Origin: Zingiber officinale | Lineage: Eukaryota > Streptophyta > Magnoliopsida > Zingiberales > Zingiberaceae | Assembly (NCBI RefSeq): GCF_018446385.1 | Contig: NC_056001.1 | Span: 108,602,436 to 108,666,435 of the forward strand | DNA length: 64,000 bases | Reading direction: 5' to 3' | Shown here: positions 37,541-48,783 of the stretch, one piece after another | Layout: each line of letters begins with the position of its first letter | Numbering within the stretch: the stretch's first letter is position 1 | Translations under genes and position numbers: made by a program | The notes under the pieces: generated by a model | Databases searched by the model: none | Seen by the model: the letters and a program-made list of their open reading frames with translations, nothing else | Told to the model about the DNA's origin: nothing

Positions 37541-39230
37541 ATGAGTTAGGGTGTGCCAACCTTACTTGACTAGGTAGTTAACCTAATCATGGAAAAATGT
37601 GGCACTTTAGGATTTTTCAAGGTATAATCAAGCCTTGAAAATAAAATTAAGAATTATTCCTAAGGTGATTAGAATGTGCCAATCAAATTTGAGGAGTTGT
37701 CTAGAGTCAATCTAATTGGCACATAGTGATCTAAACATCTTTGGTATATGATTTGAGGTCTATCACACTTAGGAATATAGAATTTATGGTAAAATGATCA
37801 AAATTATCAAAAATGGCAACTAAGGCTAGAATTAGGTATTTTCTATGCCTTTATATGCTATTTGCCATATATTGTTTGTCATATGTCATGTCATGACATC
37901 ATATTTAATTTATAATCATTTGAAATGTCATAATAATGCTTAGGTTATTTATATGTCATGCTTTATTTAAGTTTCATATTTTATGTCATGACATCATGAC
38001 ATTGGCACATGTTATTATGTATGATATCATTATATGCCATGTCATCATCTCTTCTCTTGCATTTATAATCAATGAAATTGATTTAAGGATAAAAACACAA
38101 TTTGAGATGGAGATCAAATTGATGTTTAGAAAATGCATGAGACCTTAGAATAAGATAACCTAAACTCATATCTCACATCAAAATTGACTTGAATGTGTTT
38201 GATACACCTTAGATGTGTATGAGATATTAGGATGATGAGTTAGGATCAAGGTGCATGGTTCTTGTACCTAGATGAGCCTAATTCGAAATTGGGGATCATA
38301 GGGAAAGCTTATGTACAAGTCATGTACATTTAGCCCAAAGATTGTGGTCCTAAATTAAATGGTTTAAAATCATTTTAAAATTGATTTGAAAAACCTTGAT
38401 GAAGCTTTTCTAGTGATAGCATTCATCATTGATCAAATTGATACAAAGTTTTTGAAACTTTGAGCTATTTCAAAACTATTCGAACTTTGTATCAAGATTT
38501 AAAAATGGAACTTATTTTCATAGAAAACTATTTTTTTCATGATAATATATGTTATGAGGAATGTATCCTCAAAATTTCACAATTTTTGAAATTTTCTGTG
38601 ATTTTCTAGAGGTTTCTGAATTTCGGGAGAAGAAAAATTCAGAAATAAGAATCAGAGGTCGTGGACCGATCAGGAGGTTCCCTGATCGATCCAGGTCTGT
38701 GTGGATCGGTCACGGTGACCGATCCAGGGAAGGTCTGATCGGTCAGGTGACCGATCAGCGCGTGCCAACCTGCTGAATTTCGACTGTTTGTCTGAAATTG
38801 CAGCTCGGGAAGTGGTGTTTTAGGTTTCTAAAGGTTTGGAACTCTCCAAGACATTGTTGGTGCAATGGTCAAGGGAGAATTGATCTTTAGGGGGAGTTTT
38901 ACCTATTAGTCAAGGGGAGTTGATTGTTAGGGGGAGTTTTACCTATTAGTCAAGGGGAGTTGACTTTTAGGGGGAGTTTTTACTCCTAAAGACTTGAGTG
39001 ATATGAGATTATCACTAAATTAATTGTTGAACCTTAGTATCAAGGGGGAAATTAAGAGTTTCAATGAAAGGTATGAGACTTTCATTAGAAAGAAACTCTT
39101 GACCTTGATTCACTCTTTTTGATGTGTGTCAAAAAGGGGGAGAGTGTAGGTTTGGGGAGAATGTTCAAGGAAGAACATTAGAAAACCTAAGTTAGGTTAT
39201 GGTTTTGTCAAACATCAAAAAGGGGGAGAT
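37541..39230 (+). other. Non-coding internal region of element A with a purine-tract array
   Basis: No ORF is present. 38660-38765 carries GATCGGTC/GACCGATC palindromes like those in the LTR. 38880-38985 holds three copies of a ~42-bp unit built on TTAGGGGGAGTTTT. Further G-rich purine tracts follow near 39043, 39134 and finally 39217-39230 (AAAAAGGGGGAGAT), the one touching the 3' LTR and so the likely plus-strand primer. Confidence 0.75.
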
Positions 39231-41161
39231 TGTTGGTGCAACCTTAGGTCAAGGTTGACCTGGTTGACCCGACTCGAGTTGACCTGACTCGAGTTATATT
39301 TTGATGTTTGACGAAAATAGAAGAGTTGTACTTTGATGGAAGATTGTTAGTGCAACCTTAGGTCAAGGTTGACCTGGTTGACCCGAGGTGAGTTGACCTG
39401 ACTCGGAAAAGTCCAAGCAGGGAGCTTGGCACGGGAAAAGTCCAAGCAGGGAGCTTGGCATGGGAAAAGTCCAAGCAGGGAGTTTGGCATGGTGAAAAGT
39501 CCAAGCAGGGAGCTTGGCACGGGAAACGGGAAAAGTCCAAGTATGGAGACTTGGCACGGAGAAGTCCAAGTATGGAAACTTGGCATGGGAAGTCGGAGAG
39601 GGCTCGGTAGCTCGTTCTCCGGACTGAGGTCAGAGAGGGCTCGAGAGCTCGTTCTCTGGACTGGATGGAAGTCGGAGAGGGCTCGGTAGCTCGTTCTCCG
39701 AACTGTGGTCAGAGAGGGCTCGGTAGCTCGTTCTCTGGACTGGATGTGGAAAGTCCTGGTTAGTGAAGCCAGGCAGACGGGAAAGTCCTGGTGAGTGAAG
39801 CCAGGCAGTGGGAAAGTCCTGGTGAGTGAAGCCAGGCAGTTGGAAAGTCCTGGTGAGTGAAGCCGGGCAGTTGGAAAGTCCTGGTAAGTGAAGCCAGGCA
39901 GACGGAAAGTCCTGGTGAGTGAAGTCGGGCAGTTGGAAAGTCCTGGTGAGTGAAGCCGGGCAGATTGGAAATCCTGATGAGTGAAGCCAGGTGAAAACCC
40001 TAGTGAGTGAAGCTAGGTGAAAGTCCTGGTGAGTGAAGCCGGGCAAGGGAAAATCCAGATGGATCAAGGGAGATCGGACATCTGGTGTTGAAAAGGTCAA
40101 GTAGGTCAAGGGAGTGACCGGATACTTGACACGAAGAGAAAAGTCCAAGTGGGTCAAAGGGATTGACCGGACACTTGGTGGGGAGTCTTAGCAGGTCAAG
40201 GGAGTGACCGGATGCTAAGCATGATGTACCAACAGGTCAAGGTTGACCGGATGTTGGTTTGGAAGGCTTGAGACTTGGTTTGGGCGAAAACCAAGCTCTG
40301 GATCGATCGTGATACATTTGGGTATCCGGATCGGTCTGCTGACCGATCAGTAACCACGGTGAGCACTGGAGCTGATCGATCCAAGACCGATCGATGATCG
40401 ATCGATCGATCTGATGAAGTTCCGATCGGTCTGCGGGCCGATCGAGACGTCGGAGGGAAAGGCCCGATCGGTCATGGGACCGATCGAGGAAGGACTGATC
40501 GGTCACCATGACCGTCAGGGACCCTGTGGACCGATCGGGATGAAGCTGATCGGTCCACATCTAACCGTAGCAACGCTAGTTCTGTGTCTTCTTCGCAGGT
40601 TATAAAAGGGGTTGAAGAGCTACTATTTTTTTCTTCTTCTTCTTTCCTTCTTGAGCTGCTGTTCTTCTTCACTGCTGTAATCTGAGCTTTGCTGAGCTCG
40701 CTTCTGCTTGAAGCTTCGTGTGAGCTTCATCGGCTGGGTTCCTGCTGTTGTAGGCGTCGTTTGAAGCTGCTGCTTCATCCAGTCGACAAGAAGGCAAGCT
40801 AGGGTTATTACATTTTTGTATTGTACTTAGTTTCTTGCTGTATTCTTGTACTCCTGTTTATCTTGCTGTTGCAAGACATTGTGGCGAGGTTTCTCCACCC
40901 AGAAGGAGTGATTATTAGCCGGGTTTCCGGGGACTCATCCACCGACGGATTGATAGGCTTCGTCCACCTTACGGGCACGCCGAGGAGTAGGAGTTTCATC
41001 TCCGAACCTCGTTACACCGACGCGTATTGAGGTTTGATTTCTTGTCTTCGTTTCTTGTTTTTATTTCCGCTGCGCTAACCCTAGTTTGTAGAAAGAAACG
41101 CGAAGATTTGGGGTCGGCTATTCACACCCCCCCTCTCTAGCCGCGACCATCGATCCTAACA
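39231..41161 (+). repeat. 3' LTR of element A
   Basis: It matches the 5' LTR closely outside the arrays. Differences lie in repeat number (four instead of five 29-bp units; ten instead of nine 31-bp units), an extra 15 bp in the head (second head at 39345), and a palindrome block (40297-40560) that is shorter and heavily altered. It ends CCTAACA at 41161. Confidence 0.9.
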
Positions 41162-43704
41162 CCAACCACCTTCTTCTCCTCCTAGCTAGGTTCGGCCACA
41201 AAAGCTTAACCAAGGATGAAGAACAAAACACCAACCAAGCTCCAAGAGATGCTAGCTTTCTCTCCTTCTTCTTCTTCTTCTTCTTCTCCAAGTAGTATCC
41301 GGCCGCCACAAGAGCTCCAAGCCTTTGAGAGATTCGGCCACCACAAAGAGGAAGAGAGGAAGAGGATGGCCGGCCACTCCAAGGAATAAAAGAGGGAGAG
41401 AAATAATAGAGGTTGTATCTCATGAAGGCACCCTCACCCCTTCTTTTATATTCCTTGGCCTAGGCAAATTAGGAAATTTAATTATAATAAAATTTCCTTA
41501 ATTCCCTTGACATGATTTAATTGAGAAAAATAAAATAAAATTTTCCCAATTAATCTCTAATGGCCGACCACATTAAAAGAGATAAATTAGACAAGTTTTA
41601 ATCAACAATTAAAACTTCCTAATTTGTTTCCGGAAATTTTAAAAATTAAAATTTCTCTTTAAAAATCTCTTCATGGTTGATAAAAAGAAATTTCTATAAT
41701 TTTAATTTTATCAACATGTGTATAATTTTAAAGAGAAAATAAAATAGCTCACCAATCTACAAATAAGGAAAGAGATCTAATCTCTTTCTTTAATCTTTTA
41801 TAGATCTTTTACAAGAGAGATATTTTAATTGTAATTCTCTTTAATAAATTATTTCTTCCACATAATAAAAATAAAAATAAAAATTCTTTTTTAATTTAAT
41901 TTGGCCGGCCCCCACTAGCTTGGGTTCAAGCTAGGGTTGGCCACCCCAATTTATACCTAGGCCGGCCCTAGCTTCGTTCCCAAGCTAGCTTGGCCGGCCC
42001 CCTATTGCTGGGTATAGAAGGTGGGTATATTACTCTATAAATAAGAGGCTACGATAGGGACCGAGAGGAGGAATTGGTTTTGGTCTCCCGATAAAATTAA
42101 GCATCTCGTGTTCGCCCCGAACACACAACTTAATTTTATCAATAATAATTCTTTCCACTAGAGAACTATTATTGAACTACCGCACCAATCCCAAATTACA
42201 TTTTTGGGCTCCTTCTTATTATGAGTGTGTTAGTCTCCCCGTGTTTAAGATATCGAATGTCCACTAATTAAGTGAGTTACTGACAACTCATTTAATTAAT
42301 ATCTTAGTCCAAGAGTAGTACCACTCAACCTTATCATCATGTCGGACTAAGTCCACCTGCAGGGTTTAACATGACAATCCTTATGAGCTCCTCTTGAGGA
42401 CATTATCAACCTAGTATCTCTAGGACACAGTTTCCTTCTATAATCAACAACACACACTATAAGTGATACCATTTCCCAATTTATCGGGCTTATTGATTCA
42501 TCGAACTAAATCTCACCCATTGATAAATTAAAGAAATAAATATCAAATATATGTGCTTGTTATTATATTAGGATTAAGAGCACACACTTCCATAATAACT
42601 GATGTCTTTGTTCCTTTATTAAGTCAGTATAAAAGAAACGACCTCAAATGGTCCTACTCAATATACTCTGAGTGTACTAGTGTAATTATATAGTCAAGAT
42701 AAACTAATACCTAATTACACTACGACCTTCTAATGGTTTGTTTCTTTCCATTTTGGTCGTGAGCTACTGTTTATAATTTATAAGGTACTGATAACATCAT
42801 CTTATGTATGTGACACCACATACTATGTTATCTACAATATAAATTAAATGAACAACTACAAACAAATGTAGACAATTTGACCAAATGTGATTCTTTATTC
42901 ATAATGAATGTTTACAAAGCTTAGGCTTTCAGTATACACTCCAACAGAACGTGCGCGGCGTTCGAGGGGCGTTAAGCCGGGGAGGAAGGCTGCTCGAGAA
43001 GAAGGCCGAAAATTGGGTTCGGGTGAGCCCTACTTCGGTTGGCCGAATCACCCAAGCTATCGGAGCATCGGAAGCCAAAGCAAAGGAACTGGAAAAGAAG
43101 CAAAAGCTGGAAAACCAGCTTGAAGGCGCCTTCATGAAGCATGAAGGTGCCCTCAACACGAAGGCGCCTTCATGACTTGATGAAGGCGCCTTCAACAGGT
43201 CAAATGTGACCGTTTGCGTTTCGGATAAAATTTTATCCGTCTACTCGATGGAGGTGCCTTGGACCTCTGTTGGAGGCACCTTGGACATCCGAGATAGAAT
43301 TTCCAGGGGTTATAAAAAGACCCCTGGACCTAGGAATTAGATATCAATTGTTCAATCAACTCTGTATTCATTCCTAGCAATAGTTCTGAGCTGTTAGAGT
43401 GTAAAAGGCTTCTCCGCCTTTAGTAAAGGAGACTTTTTCTAGTGCGCTTTTCATCGCCCTGGATTAACAACTTTCTTGGTTGTAACGAGATTAATTGCCG
43501 AGTCTCTGTTTTATTTCTATTTCTTTATTTCAGTTATTTTATTATTGCTATTGCATTTTTGAGTTGAAAGCACGAGGAGGGTATAGTTTTTATTTTTCAG
43601 GCAATTCACCCCCTCTTGCCGGCCTTCGCTGCACTAATAATTGGTATCAAAGCCAGACCGCCTCATAAGGACTAACCGCCGACTGAAGCATAAAGATCAA
43701 GACG

Positions 43705-45051
43705 ATGGATGGAACAAGCATTCATCCCCCGAAGTTTGACGGAGACTTTGTGACATGGAAATGCCGGATGGAGGTATTTTTTAAAACCGACTTTGATATT
43801 TTACTAACTATGAAATTTGGTTTTGAAGTTCCGAAAGACAAAGAAGAGCATCAGTGGAGCAAGAAGGAGCAAGCCGATTTTGTCACCAACGGAAAGGCAG
43901 AGTTCCACCTGCTTAGCGTGCTGCCACCACAAGAGGTAAGTCGGATCAGAAGCTACGACTCCGTGAAAGACCTCTGGGAAAAATTCCCGGAGCTTCACGA
44001 AGGTACATCCGAAGCGAAGCTTGCAAGACGGGATATCCTCCGGACTCAACTTACGAACATCCAGATGAACCAAGGTGAGAAGGTAGCGCAACTCCAAGCA
44101 AGGATTAAGGAGCTAATAACTCAACTAAGCAACCTTGGAGAAGAAGTAACGAATCGGGACTCGATCCGGTACGCGCTCAACGCCTTCCCCAGAACTCCAG
44201 AATGGGCGCCTTTAGTAGATGCATACTACTTCTCTAAGGACTTCGAGGTAAGTACTTTAGAAATTTTATTTTCTACTTTTGAACTTCACGAATCTTGAGT
44301 TACAAAATCCAATGGAGTAGAGAAGACTAGTCAGAACATTGCCCTAAAGGCAAGAATAAACGGTTCTGACTCCGAAGCCTCGATCGACAAATCCGAAGCT
44401 GCATTAATCGTAAGACGATTTAATAAGTTTTTTAAATCTAACAAATTTAGATTGCAGTCGAGTAAACATCATCAAAAGAGAAGGACAGTCCGTTGCTACA
44501 ATTGCAACGAAGAAGGGCACATCAAGGATGACTGTCCGAAATTGAAGAGCAAGCAGAAAGAGAAGGAAAAAGTAAAGTACAAGAAGCCAGATTCCTCCAG
44601 ATACAAGACCCTGAAGGCCATGTTCTCAGACTCATCCTCTGAGTCAGACATCGAAGAATTCTCGGGGTTAGCGCTAATAGCTAACCATCAGCTGGAAGAA
44701 GAGTCAAGCTCAGAAATGAGCATAGATAAAGGAGGAGGAATATCAGAGGAAGAAAGCTGCAGTGAAGGGGGAGCATCACCAAGTCAGGTAAGTAAGGTAC
44801 GTAATCTAACCTCGACTCAGTCCTTTCAATTTATTAAGTCTCTTTCTAAAGATTTATTCAAATTAGAAAAAGAGAATGCTGACTTAAATAGAATTTTAGA
44901 TAAATTAAAATCAGAAAATGATAATTTAAAATTAGAAATTAAAAATTTGAAAACTGATGCATGTTTTAAAACAAATGTTTTTCAAAAATCAAAACTTAAG
45001 ATTTATGAAAAATTAAACTGGTATGTTAACACATCATCAAGGTCAACTTAG
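43705..45051 (+). pseudogene. gag of element B, one in-frame stop
   Basis: The ORF starts MDGTSIHPPKFDGDFVTWKC and shows the Copia gag pattern LLSVLPPQEVSRI and YDSVKDLWEKF. It runs in one frame to the end except for a TGA at 44296-44298. It has a single CCHC knuckle, CYNCNEEGHIKDDC (residues 264-277, counting through the stop), a Ser/Glu-rich linker, and a Leu/Lys/Glu/Asn coiled coil near 44850-44960. The frame shown closes at 45049-45051. One base shift near 45025 would continue into FLINPVGRNLYWVPKAL (about 45085-45140), the conserved tail also seen in A and C. The protein is therefore truncated. Confidence 0.85.
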
Positions 45052-45815
45052 GAAAATTCCTAAGAACTATATACCCGCTAAGTTTCTGATTAATCCAGTA
45101 GGAAGGAACCTCTATTGGGTTCCAAAAGCTTTATTAGACTAAATTTCTTTTATTATTAAACATTCCAGTAAGAAAATTAAACGTTAAAATCTCTCTATGA
45201 GGTTTTGTCTAAGGAAGTGGTTGTTACTCTAATAACCAAGAAGGCCTAGTGCCTCGCCACGACCTGGAAGCTGAAATATTGAAATAAAATGTTTAATTAA
45301 CTTTCTGAAAAAATATTAAACTAGAATTAAATAATATTTTGAAAGTTTTTCAAATATTGTCTTTGGAAATCTTCAAAATTTTTACTTAGAATTCTTTTTT
45401 AAAAGTCATTTAACTTAGATTTTTTTTTTAAATTCAAAAAATTCATTTTAGTTAGAAATTTTTTTTAGAAAATTCTGAAATTTTATTTTGCTCTGAAATT
45501 TTTCTAACTTAAGAATTTGCTAAATATTTTTAAATAGATATCATATTCTCTTATTATTACCCCATTTTTTTCTGTGGTCAAAGGGGGGAGAGAAAGGTAC
45601 AAGTTTAGGGGGAGAGAATTTTTTTCCCAAAACTCTGAGTTTTGAAAAATATTTTTTGAAAAATTATGTTTAAACTCTTAATTAAATAGTTACAATTTAT
45701 TTTAATTACAAATTTATGCTTAAAAATGTTAGTTTAGTAATTTCTTTAAAATTACTGTTTGTCTATTTTTACCCTAACCTAAACTTGTGTTGATGCACAT
45801 CAAAAAGAGGGAGAT

Positions 45816-46723
45816 TGTTAGACCCTGTGGTTGTTTTGATGTGATCAACCAAGTTGGTTATGTCCTGCTTTGCGTTTGATCCCTATGTTTGAGTGCGCAG
45901 GAGCTTAGGAGCGCAGGAAGTCGAGAGGAAGACGCAGCTGGCGAGAAGGACGACACGGGAAGGGTGTCGACTGGCTCGGTGCGTCCGAAGGATGAGAGAG
46001 CTGCGAAAGAGTACACCGGTGGGCGAGAAGAACGTGCGCGACGTTCGAGGGATGTTAAGCCGGGGAGGAAGGCTGCTCGAGGATAAGGCCGAAAATTGGG
46101 CTCGGGTGAGCCCTACTTCGATTGGCCGAATCACCCAAGCTATCGGAGCATCGGAAGCCAAAGCAAAGGAACTGGAAAAGAAGCAAAAGCTGGAAAACCA
46201 GCTTGAAGGCGCCTTCATGAAGCATGAAGGTGCCCTCAACATGAAGGCACCTTCATGACTTGATGAAGGCGCCTTCAACAGGTCAAATGTTACCGTTTGC
46301 ATTTCGGATAAAGTTTTATCCGTCTACTCGATTGAGGCGCTTTGGACCTCTGTTGGAGGCATCTTGGACATCCGAGATAGAATTTCCAGGGGCTATAAAA
46401 GGACCCCTAGACCTAGGAATTAGATATCAATTGTTCAATCAACTCTGTATTCATTCCTAGCAATAGTTCTGAGCTGTTAGAGTGTAAAAGGCTTCTCCGC
46501 CTTTAGTAAAGGAGATTTTTTCTAGTGTGCTTTTCATTGCCCTGGATTAACAACCTTCTTGGTTGTAACCAGGTTAACTGCTGAGTCTCTGTTTTATTTC
46601 TGTTTCTTTATTTCAGTTATTTTATTATTGCTATTGCATTTTTGAGTTGAAAGCACGAGGAGGGTATAGTTTTTATTTTTCAGGCAATTCACCCCTCTCT
46701 TGCCGGCCTCTGCTGCACCAACA
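45816..46723 (+). repeat. 3' LTR of element B
   Basis: It starts TGTTAGACCCTGTGG and ends GCACCAACA. It contains the palindrome GAAGGCGCCTTC at 46205-46216 and 46265-46276; a third site is altered to GAAGGCACCTTC, where the 5' LTR has the perfect form (43160-43171). The TATA box is at 46394. Confidence 0.9.
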
Positions 46724-46728
46724 CAAGC

Positions 46729-47740
46729 CCCCATATGGGTGCAGAAGGAGCAGCCCCCGATGTGGCAAGAGGAAAACCATAATAATGTCGCTCAGGGGAT
46801 ATTAGCATGATCTCTGGAGGCCCAATCGATGGAGACTCCAACTAGACGAGGAAGTCGCACGCCACCGACTGAAATCCACGTTGTCGGTTGTAGCCAAGAG
46901 CAGGCACAAGGGCCTAAGATTAGTTTCGAGCCCAAGGATTTGGAAGGGTCAAAGTACCCAATAATGATGCTTTGATTATTAAGGCTACCATAGTCAATTA
47001 TAACATACATCACACCTTTGTCAACAGAGGCAGCTCTGTCAACATAATCTTTAAAAAGATATTTGAGCAGCTACAGATAGAGCTAAGTGAGCTCCAGCCC
47101 ATGACGACTCCTCTATATGGGTTCACGGGCAATGAAGTGCAGCCGTTCAACTAGATTAAACTGGTCATAACTTTAGGGGAGAAACCCCTTATGATGATGC
47201 ACCGGTCGAATTTTATTATAGTGGACACGCCCTCAGCATACAATGCCATTTTGAGTTGGGCGACCCTAAATAAATTTTGGACAGTTGTTTCAACTTTTTG
47301 ACAAAAAATAAAATTTCTCATAGATGACTAGGTGGGGAAAGCTAGAGGAAATCAACTAGTAGCACACAAATGCTACGTTGATATTATCAAGACTGAAGCT
47401 AACGCTGCCCAGAAAAGTCATCTGCTTGAAGTTATGTTATTTGGGAGGCACCCCTGACTCTAATCTATGAAGAGAAAGAAGAAGTGCAAATTCAGCCCGA
47501 CCAACCACAGGCTACAACTCAAATAGCAGTCGACCAGTCCCTAGAGTTTAAAGCAGAGCTGGTTATGTGTTTAATGCACAATAATGATGTCTTCACCTGG
47601 GAGCCCAAGGAAATCATGAGCATAGTACTAATGGTTACGAAACACGTGCTTCATGTTTGACTGGATGCTCGATTGATCAAGCAAAGAAAATAAGATTTTG
47701 GTGTTGAACAAAATAAGATAATCCGGGTATATCAAGCTTA
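46729..47740 (+). pseudogene. Ty3-gypsy protease region, dead and cut off before RT
   Basis: This continues the gypsy element after element B. The translation contains NNDALIIKATIVNYN, FVNRGSSVNIIFKKIFEQLQ, MTTPLYGFTGNEVQP, and VDTPSAYNAIL: an aspartic protease of retroviral type. The usual D-T-G-S-S active site reads N-R-G-S-S, so the catalytic Asp is lost. Several stops follow. The text ends near 47739 in the linker that normally precedes the reverse transcriptase (FGVEQNKIIR) and jumps straight into LTR sequence. RT, RNase H and integrase are missing. Confidence 0.8.
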
Positions 47741-47844
47741 GGGTTCACTCTCAATATATGGCCGAATATACGGCCGAGCGTCCCTAAAGCTAGGCGGGCT
47801 TAATAGACCTATCTCTCCATTTAGCGCCAAGAGTTTCAATTCTC

Positions 47845-48783
47845 TGTTAGTTCATTGAGGTCGATAAGAGAGGGGTGAATTGCCGGCAAGTATAATTTAA
47901 AGCTAATCTCTTGCCACTTACTATGTAAGGATAAACACACATTAGATAAACAAATTAAAAGACATAAAAGGTAAGAGACACAAGGAATTACTTGGTTTGC
48001 AATCGGAGAGCTTGCTAATCCAAAGCAGTGTAAGCTCTCTAAAATACTCCTTCGATGTAGGCAGAGAAACCTCTTACATAAATTTGAAGCACGAACAAAA
48101 AGATAGAATTTGTAGATGAAGTATAAGTGTGTTGTCTGAAATGAAGAAGACTATAGCTCTATTTATAGCCTATTAGTCGAACTAGACATTTTGCTGATGT
48201 GGCATCTGGGCGCCTGGACCCGGTTTGAGTGCCCCCAGTAGTGCATCTTATCTACTACTCAACGACTACACAACGGTTTGAGGATAAAATTTTATCCTTG
48301 CCTGGGCGCTCGGACTGTTGTTGAAGTGGACTTCAACGTCATTGTCGCAACAATGGGTGCCCTTGCTGTGCCAAGGGGGTCGGGCGCCTGAACATGGTCT
48401 GGGCACCTGGATATGTCAACTCTGAGTTGACTTGTCAGGCTTCTCCTCCAGTCGCTTGGATGATTCTTCGTCCATCCAGAGTTGAGCTCACCTGAATCCA
48501 ACTCCGGTCTTTTCTTCTTGAGCAGACTTCCGCTCCGGCTTCTCGTCCCTCAGAAACACCATGCACATCCTTCTCGCCAACCGGTGTACTCTTCCATAAT
48601 ACCTCATCCCTCGGATGCACCGAGCTCATCGACTCACATCACGTGCCATCATTCTCTCTAGTTGTATCTTTCACTCAACTTCCTGTGTTCTTAAGTTCAT
48701 GCACACTTAGACACAAGGATTAAATACAATAGGGTCTAACTTAACTCAATTGATCGCATTAAAACTTACCTAGGGTACTTACA
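47845..48783 (-). mobile_element. Solo LTR F, target duplication TTCTC
   Basis: TTCTC flanks it at 47840-47844 and 48784-48788. The ends are TGTTAG and CTTACA, and the length is 939 bp. On the minus strand it resembles the LTRs of B and C (GGTCTAAC head, GAGCTCGGTGCATCC, TACACCGG, and the CCGGCAATTCACCCCTCTC end) and has GGGCGCC words (48207, 48303, 48390). It is therefore a solo copy of that family in opposite orientation. Confidence 0.85.

Larger units (their letters stand above)
34064..41161 (+). mobile_element. Element A: intact gag-only (TR-GAG type) LTR retrotransposon, target duplication CCAAC
   Basis: The 7098-bp element is flanked by CCAAC (34059-34063 and 41162-41166). Its long LTRs are 34064-36002 and 39231-41161. 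The primer site TGGTATCAGAGC (36005-36016) matches the initiator-Met tRNA type of Copia elements. A single uninterrupted gag ORF (36065-37540) is followed by about 1.7 kb of non-coding DNA ending in a purine tract (39217-39230). No pol domain is present anywhere. Clean ends, open gag and nearly matching LTRs outside the repeat-rich parts make it the youngest and least damaged insertion in the nest. Confidence 0.93.
33444..42946 (-). mobile_element. Solo LTR D inserted in the 5' LTR of B, target duplication GAACG
   Basis: GAACG flanks it at 33439-33443 and 42947-42951. The element starts TGTTGG and ends CCAACA. Without element A inside it, it is about 2.4 kb (33444-34063 plus 41167-42946) and has no primer site or genes. 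On the minus strand it begins with a leader containing GAATAAAG and includes GGCCGGCC-rich sequence (41880-42005). It also contains a (TTC)n run (41260-41285). Confidence 0.85.
33225..46723 (+). mobile_element. Element B: gag-only (TR-GAG type) Copia-like LTR retrotransposon, target duplication CAAGC
   Basis: CAAGC at 33220-33224 and 46724-46728 flanks the element. The 5' LTR (33225-33443 plus 42952-43639, about 907 bp) was split by insertion of solo LTR D. The 3' LTR is 45816-46723 (908 bp). Both have a TATAAAA box (43311, 46394). The primer site TGGTATCAAAGC (43642-43653) is the usual Copia initiator-Met tRNA type with one change. A Copia gag follows (43705-45051), and after that only AT-rich non-coding DNA with purine tracts (near 45582 and 45604) up to AAAAAGAGGGAGAT before the 3' LTR. 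There is no protease, integrase, RT or RNase H, so it must move using enzymes made elsewhere. The repeated purine tracts and LTR palindromes point to Sirevirus ancestry, an inference. Confidence 0.9.
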
